The position numbers and the translations under genes are program-made. Below the pieces are notes generated by a model. It saw nothing but the letters and a program-made list of their open reading frames with translations, had not been told where the DNA came from and did no database searches. DNA of 64,000 bases from Anadara kagoshimensis (lineage: Eukaryota; Mollusca; Bivalvia; Arcoida; Arcidae): the NCBI GenBank assembly GCA_021292105.1, contig CM037866.1, forward strand, positions 3,456,607 to 3,520,606, read 5' to 3'. Of this stretch, positions 53,501-62,500 are shown in pieces. How positions within the stretch are numbered: the stretch's first letter is position 1; the number at the start of each line of letters is the position of its first letter.

Positions 53501-56500
53501 ATTCATTTTATGTAAAGTATGGCCCCTTAATGCATTGACAATGTGACCACTTGTCTTAATATGAATCATTGGCCCAATGACTCATTGCTTACACTGTCAG
53601 TTGCAAACGTTGCAATTTGTGACACTTTTTATAAACTGCAACCAAAAAATAATCTTTAATTTAAAAAAAACATGTCTTAGAAGACTTAAAACTTCTACCC
53701 TTGATTAAAATTTGCAACAAAAGATTTGAGTCGGTTTAGGCCCTGTGACCCCCTTCTAGAATGAACACTATTTTTCTCATTAAAATGTTGCTTAGCAAGC
53801 TTACTTGTAAAATTTAACCAGAGACTACTCTAGTTATGAGCTTTTTTTACAGCTTTAGAATGGGCAGGAGATGAAAATCATCTCAGAAAATTTCCAAGTA
53901 TCAAGTGAGGTTCGAACCCACAACCCTTGACTTTGAAAGCCAGTAACAGTAGAATTCGGTCATATGAAATTGTATGTATGTGATGTAGTTAATTATTTAG
54001 TCCTCTTCGTGCCTGGGACACATAAGGCCTTTACCAAGGACCTCCATCTCTGTCTGTCGGGTGGAATCTGCTGTACTATGCCCCAAGTCCATCCCTGCTC
54101 CTTCATCTCTTTCTCAACTGATCTCCGCCATGTCTCCTTGGGTCTTCCTCTGTTTCTCTTTCCAGGTGGAGTCCATCTTAAGGCTACCCTTGGTATATCT
54201 GATATTTCCATTCTAAGGACATGGCCGATCGACCTCCAGCGTTTCTCTTTAATCTGGTCGGATATGGCAACTGTTTGGGTTCTTCCATAAAGCTCTTCAT
54301 TGCTGATCTTATTTGGCCCGAATATTTTTAGGATCCTGCGGAGACATCTGGATTGGAAGGTGTCTAGTTTTTAAGTGATGGTGTTGGTCACCTTCCAGGA
54401 CTCTGAACCATATAAATGTATGTGATTTGATTTGAGTAAATCTATTCTATTTTTAGCTACTGCTAGTCAGACATACTCAAAAGGTGAAGGGGAAAGTGTG
54501 ACGCTGGATTGTAGTGTGAGCGGTTTGACATCCTATACCATTACATGGTACAAAGATGGCCAGGAAATCAAATCCCGTGGAACCAAATACTTCAACGGAA
54601 ATTCACTTCGACCTTCATTAACAATAAATCCTCTCCTTTCATCGGATAGCGGGACTTATGTATGTTCTGTCAGCGGCACAGGTGTTTCTAAAAATAGCTC
54701 CAATATCAATGTTTTGTTGGTAAGAGATTTTACTTACTTTTACTAGGCTTATACTGGTTTACCTGCTTTAAAGGCCACCTCTATATAAGGTTGACCTGCT
54801 TGTAAAGGTCAGTAAAATTTTATCCTAATTCTTCTATTTTCATGTTATTTGAACCTCTATATAAGGACTATCTGCTAATAAAGGTCACATTTACTGGTTC
54901 CCTTTGGTGGCCTTTATAGACAGGTTTGACTGTACCTGCAAAAGTCAGCATTATTAGTTACACAGTGTGTTGGTGACCTTATATGGTTTATGCAGGGTCA
55001 GTAAATTGACCTTTTACTGGCCATGCCTATTATGTTCCGACACTGACCGCCATCACGGTACCAAAGCAGCGTCACAGCAACTTATGAGGTACTAATGTCA
55101 TTAATTTCATTAAACGGCACAACAATTAAGGTCATGTTTTCATTCTTTTTGTTTGTAATTCAAACATGCCATGCCTTTGTCAGAACATTGTGGGCATGGT
55201 TGACGATCTTACAATTCCATATCTGGCAAGGTCAAATTGGACTATTTAATCCTATTCAACTGATGTATGAAGTTACATGTGTATGGTTATACGGGTATTA
55301 AAAAATATGTGGTAATAACATCTGCCTAAAATTAATAGTCCAGAAAATAAATAACAAACCACATCCTGACAAGCTTGCATTAGCTAGGATCCTTATCGCA
55401 AAAATTAACATTGTATTGTGACAATATTTGAATTTTTTGTAGGTCAGGAAAGTACATGTATTATACAACAATTTGTGTAAACTGTTTTCTTTTATATTAC
55501 TAGTGCGGGAGAAATTTAGCTGTGAAATCTGAAAATTTTAGTAATTTTTCTCCAGGAGAAACTACCTTTATTTGGTAATAATTCTAGGCAAAGGAAATCA
55601 CTAGTATCTCTACTAATAAGTGTGTTGTCATTGTTTACAGGCAGTAAACCTGTTGTATCTATCCCACAATCGAAGTATACAGGAAGTGTTGGCAGTTTTG
55701 TAACAATACCCTGCAGTGTTAATCCACGGAACAACCTGGACGACGTAAAATGGTTCCGGAACGGAATGGAGATCCAGGTTCTAGCACAGCCAACAAAATA
55801 TCAGAATGGAAACAAATTTTTCCCAGATCTGACCATTTTACAACTAACCACTGGGGATAATGGATTTTATCGATGTAGTGCCACAAATGCTCTCGGCACC
55901 GGGACCAGTCAACAGGCAGAACTTACTGTATTCTGTAAGGAGTAATTAATTGAAATTCCTTTTAATGATTTTCAAATTATTGTCCACCATATTATAATAT
56001 TCAAGAAATCGCTTTTATAAAAAAACACTTACATTTTCTGAATTAGAGAAATTTACACATTTTTCAACATTATAGAATTGAAAAAACCCAATACGAACTA
56101 TCTGGGAAATCGGATGCTTTTACTCTAAAATGGAAAAACTATGCAACACTTTTTGAATACTAAATAAATTAAAATCTTCAAGGATCACCAGATTATTTGT
56201 TATTTACTTGACTGTTTATTTACATGAAATTTTATGCTTCATTGATGCCATTCTATTTATGTTTCTGTACTTAATTTGCAGACATTTGTACAAAGTTTTC
56301 ATGTATGAAAGGTGAATGTAAGTGTGCATGAATGTTGTCTTTGTCTATCTCATATTTTTGTAAAAATGTTAAAAAATCTAAAAAAAAAAAATAATATTCA
56401 AGAAATCACAACGTGAACGGCATTGTAAATGGAGTTACCCAGTGTACCATATGATACCCAATAATGTTTCTACTAAATAATAATTTCTATTGCAGATGGA

Positions 56501-59500
56501 ATCGTTTCAGTTCATGTTATCCCATAAAAATTACATTGTTCTGGGAAATTTCATCCAAAAACCTTTTCCAAAACGTTCCGCACAAATGTAAATGGATATT
56601 GATCATGTGGTACGCTGGCGTACTCAATTTTGAATGTCAATGTTAGGCATGATTATATAGCAGATTTCAATTTTAAATATTTTCTGTTGAATTTAAATGT
56701 ATCTCTATAAAAACATTAAAATTTCATTTTTCAAACAGTATCTTTGAAAAAAAAAACTAACATATTCTACATTTAGTAGTGAAAAATTGATGGACTTAGT
56801 GATCAAGAAAAAAATGTTTTTAAAACATTTGTTTTAAATGGAATAAAGGATTTCACAAACTATAGGGCCCCAGTTTCACAATTATTTCTTGACCAAGATT
56901 TTCCTTAACTTTAGTTTAGCAAATTTTGACAATGTTTTTTGAAAATATGGACAATCATTTTTGCCAAAACTAAATAAAATTTTTATAAGCTTGAATTGAT
57001 CTTCAAAATGAGACCTTAAATCCCTGAATATCTTAAAAATTAGCAAAATTATTAAGGTATGAAATTTGCCAGATTTAAATTAAGGAAAATCTTAGTTTTA
57101 GGAACGATTGTGAAACCAGACCCTGAATACTTTTTTTTTACATATTTTGTATATTATTTGGGATTATTCAAATTTATATTTTCATTTTAGCTGTTAATGT
57201 GCCTTCTACCAGATACCGACCTTTGGAAGGTCAAAGTGTGACCTTGACCTGCAGTACGACCTTGTCAAGCTATTTAGTAACATGGTATAAAAACGGAGAA
57301 AAAATTACGTTGCCAAGTTCCGGATATCAAAATGGTATATATCCAGTTTCCTCGTTGACGATTGACAACGTGGATGTCGGAGACACCGGGATTTATGTGT
57401 GTTCCGTTTCCGGCGGAGGATTTACGAAAAATGGATCCAATATAGAAGTCTCTGTACAACAACAGCTAAGTATGTTACTATATGGTCTGTTTATTTTGTT
57501 CTGGTTCGAATTGTTCAAAGCTCAAAAATAGAGTCGAGTTGAGTTGAGTAATGTTGTTTAACGTCCCAGTCAAGTATATTTAAATTATATTGAGACGTTG
57601 CCAGCTATAGCCGAAGGTGCAGATATTTTGTCTTTGCATTGCATTGATGGCATTTTACAGCAGGGTTCTTTATCATGCCAAGCCTACCAAGACAGGGGAC
57701 CTTGTTTATTTTCAGTTCCCATTTGAAAGATCCATGACTTTCATTTCGTAATGCTGAGTGCTTAGCGAAAGAACAGTCACTACCCACTTTTAAGTCTTGG
57801 TTCAGAACCGGTTAATGAATACAAAACACTAAATCAATTCTTCAGTATTGTTGCGAGCTTTTTTTCCATCAATGAGTTATGGTACATTTATTCATATTCA
57901 TGTACTAGTGAATCATGTCATCCCTCCAATAAGTTGAAGTTGATAATTTAATGCTACAAGTTAATTCTTCTTGTTACAGTTGCTCCTGACGCTGTTATGA
58001 CCTTTAACCCCTCATCTGTGTCCGTACGCCCAGGAGAGCGTATTCAGGTATCGGCAAATGCAGGTGGATCACCTGACCCAGTATACAGATGGACTAAAAA
58101 TGGTGTGGTTGTTTATACTGGCCAGACGCTGATTGTTGAGTCTGCCTCGGCTAATAATGCTGGCACATATACTGTCACAGCCTCCAATAGTGCTGGAGAA
58201 ACTAACGGAACCTTAACAATTAATGTACAGACCCAAGGTAGGGAACTCTTGAGTGAAAAACTCAGGGTAGGTAACTCTTTTGATCGAAAAACTTAATACC
58301 ATAGATTCTCTTGAATTCGCTACTATCACAATTCGCCTGCCAACACCTCTGTGATTATTTAAAACATGTAAATTTGCAACCATGACCATGTGAATATTAA
58401 AATTAGCAATCAATAAGTAGTTATCTCCCTTTTCTTAGAAGTCTTGTGCTTAAAATACCTTTACCTAGTGTAATAAGTATGAAATGTTTTTTTTTTTAAT
58501 TTCAACAGACTTTTTTAAATTGTAAAGCACCATTACTGACCGTCTCAATATAAGTGAAAACTTCTTGACTGGAGTGTGTCTTCTTGTGCATATAATTAAG
58601 CATAGTATATTTGAATTTGCTTTATCTCCCACCTTTTGGAGAAAAAGGAAGAGGATATTAAATTCAAATTTCTGTCCGTCCATCTGAAATTCTTGTCTGC
58701 ACAAATTCTCCAAAACTATGAAGCACTATTTCACGAAACTTGGTGCAAAGCATCAACATCAATAAGAGATATGCATACCGTTAACCTGAGTTGGTTTGCT
58801 AATTACCTGGGAGTTATTGCTCTTTGAACATAAGTGCAAATTACAGAAAAGAAACTGCTGGCGGGGGATCCTAACTAACTGAATTTATTTTCCATTACAG
58901 AAGTGACTGTGTCCAGTAACCAGTATAGTGCCCTTGTGGGTGACAGTGTCGTAATGGGGTGTACCGTAACGGGCGTGACAAACTTTATAGTCACATGGTA
59001 TAAAGATGGCCAGGTACTCCGCAGAATGAACCGACATCAAAATGGTAACCGCAATATCCCAACGTTATCAATAGCCTCCATCATAGCAGAGGATGATGGG
59101 AAATATATTTGTTCAGCAACTAATTTGAATAACGGCGAGTCGACAAACAGCTCGGTGATTACGTTGACTGTTGGAGTTATAGGTAAGTCTTGTATTATTA
59201 TTATTTTACTTTAATTTCACAGTTTCAAATTTTCACAGTTTCGTAATTTCCAATCTTTTTCATTAAGTGTGTTATATCTGTGGGTTTATGAAATTGACTA
59301 TATAAGGTCAATAATATATATTATTTTACGAGTTGTTTAGAATTTCATGGAATATTTTCACTGCGAACTAACCAAAATTTAGTACACTAAGAATAAGGCT
59401 ACATTTACAGTTCATGTATTGATATTTACCAAAATATTTCCAATCGGTCAATGATGTCCTTCTTCTGTTAGAGTCTTGACCAATGGAAATATTTTTGATG

Positions 59501-62500
59501 GTCAACCAAAAGAGGGATTTCACTGTGTTTAAGGGTGTATACAAATAAATTATTGTCCTAAAGTACAGTCAAACCTGCCTTAAAGGCCACCTTTATATAA
59601 GGATCACCTGCTTATAAAGAGCAAACAAATTCTACTCCAATTGCTGTATATTTATGTTATATGAACCTATATATAAGCTCCATTTACCCATAAAGGCCAT
59701 TTCTCTGATTTCCTTAGATGGCCTTTATAGACTGGTTTGACTGCTAATGTACGGTTGTCCTCCAAAGTTTTGAGGGTGTATAGGATTTGTCCCGTACATA
59801 CATATATATGTAAGTAGGTGTGTACATAAACATGTATATGTATCTTAGGCATCCTTGTCAGCATTCTAAAAACTTTATTTCTCTATAGAATTTAACTTGG
59901 ATCAAGAGTTTATCAAGATGATATCTCGGAACTCACCTCCACAATGTATGTGAAAGTCTGTAAAGTGCTTACCCTTCTGGAGCACCCAGCCTCACTTCCC
60001 TGTGTGTTTAACATAATTTGCCAGCTTCAAAGTTTTTACTTGACTTTGGGATTATAGTTTGGACATGAAATGGTATGCTTGTTTTTATCCCTACCTTTCA
60101 GAGAAAGAGGGTGATATTAAATTTGAGTTTCTGTCCATTGGTCCTTCTGTCTATTTGAAATTTTTGTTTGCGCAAATTCTCCAAAACTATGAAACATCAT
60201 TCAACGAAACTTGGTGCAAAGTATCTACATAGATTGGATATACCCATACCGTTAACCTGAGTTGGTTTGCTTATTTTCCTCGGAGTTATGGCCCTTTGAT
60301 CATAAGTGCAAATCACAAAAATAGAATCTGCTGGCTGGGGTTCCTTATTCCCTGACTTTGCATGCTAATGAATCCATTCCACTTCTTAACATTTAACAGT
60401 TTTGTTTTGTAATTTCAGCTCCGTCAAATATAAGAATAGTCCCGACTTCGCTGACAGTGGTGAAACCCAGCGCTATAAACTTACAATGTGTGGCTGACGG
60501 TACCTCTGTGACCTACGAATGGACAAAAGGCGGGGTCAAGTTACGTGAAAACGGGCTGTTATACATCCAGGATACGGATAGATTTGACGATGGTGTATAC
60601 AAGTGTACAGCTACAAATAAAGGCGGAAGTGTATCCAAATCTATCAATGTAGATGTTCAGTGTAAGTTTACCACTTCAAAATCAAAGCAAAAATGTCAAA
60701 ATTTAATACCGCTTTGAAGAGCGACAAAAATGTAACAGTGAAACACGAATATAACAAACACACTTACAACATACATAGATATCTCGACTGCTCCTCTATG
60801 TAAGTCTATTTATCACAGTATCACAAAGTCGCTTTGTAACGAAGTTAAAAAAGAGTCCCTAGACCTTCATTATAAACATGTTGTACTGTATACAGATTTT
60901 TGGCAGGTTACAAGGACCCATATTCTATGTTGTACTGTATACAGATTTTTGGCAGGTTACAAGGACCCATATTCTATGTGTACTGTATACAGATTTTTGG
61001 CAGGTTACAAGGACCCATATTCTATGTGTACAGTATACAATTTAACACCTGAGGTAACAAAAAAGAATTGATGTTTGGCGGTCAAGTGGCTCGGATATAT
61101 GAATGGATACTTAGTGATCGACAGCTGGCAAGAGATAGGTATATGCTGCCAAAAATCTGTTAAGATATTGCTATTAGATGTGATTATGAGTTGAGTTGTT
61201 TTAAGTTGCAGACAAGAGTATTTCACTTTTATATGAAGCCATGGCCAGCTATAGTTGAAGGTGCAGAAATTTTGCCTGTGTGTTGCACTGATGGCATTTT
61301 ACAGCAGTTTTATCATACCACACCTAACTTGACACGGAACCTCGTTTATTTTAAGTTCCCATCTGAAAGAACTGGGCTTTGATTCGTAAGCTTAGGCATT
61401 AAACTTTTGACAGGTCTGTACTGTATCTCATGAAAGCTAGATTAATGTAATCTGAGCCTCATCTGTGACTGGCTACATTGGACCCACGTAACTAGCCGAA
61501 AAACCTGTATAACTTATAATGTAATGTGAATGTTTGATATTTTTTAGATCCTCCCGTAATAACGACCACTGTCTCTACGGTAACCACAAGTATAGGATCA
61601 TCTGTAACTCTGAATTGTGAGAATGAGGCAGATCCTGTCGCCACACAGTACGAGTGGAAATACGGAGATATAACTCAATTACTTTCCAGTTCTTCACTAT
61701 CTGTGGATATCATCGATGACAATTCATTCATTGACTATAGCTGTACAGCCATAAATATCCACGGCTCCTCAGAACAACACACGTTTTCCCTGGTTAAGGA
61801 AGGGGCAGGTAAGATATGGTTCCCACATGTCAGGGAAATGTGGTGAATTTTTTTTCAAGGTCTGGGATTAGTCTGGGAATTTAACAAAATCTTAGGGGAT
61901 TTTAAAACTGGGAATTGTCTGAAAATTTCAAAATATGTCGGGGTATTTTGAAAATTAAGAAAATGTCAGAGAATGATCAGGAAGTTTTATATTTCTTTCG
62001 CAAGAGTTTGTATTTATACCGCTGGCAAACTCTTTTAGGTGGTATTTAGGAATCACCATCTCTGTCTGTCAGTGCATGTAAAGTTGTCTTGGGGCCATAT
62101 CTCATAGCTGCTTTGGACATAAAACTTCAGGTGAATAATCTTCATGGTTCAAAGGTGTGTGTTCAAAGGTGTGTGATGACCTTGAACCAATGTCATATCG
62201 GAAGGGTCAAGGTCGAGGGAAAACATTAAACCCTTGTAGATGTTGGGGCAGGGGGGAGGGTATTTGGGTCTCAAGAGACAGTTCTATTTAAATAGTTATT
62301 TTTTGGTTGAAATAGAAGCAAAGAGATGAGTCTCATGTTTTTAAAATACATGTACTAAACCAAATGGTCATGCCGAGGTTCTTTTTGGTCGAAATAGAAG
62401 CAGAGGGGTCATTCTTATGTTTTTAAAATACTAAACCAAATGGTCAAGCCGAGGTTCTTTTTGGTCGAAATAGAAGCAGAGGGGTCATTCTCATGTTTTT

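Noticed and set aside
54720-54746. Normal in-frame continuation of exon 20 through another donor
   Set aside because: No other GT or GC donor exists before the stop at about 54744, so the phase break could not be explained away.
55504-55574. Possible 71-nt exon between exons 20 and 21 that might restore phase
   Set aside because: Length gives the wrong phase, and the segment resembles a repeat also found near 7990-8040.
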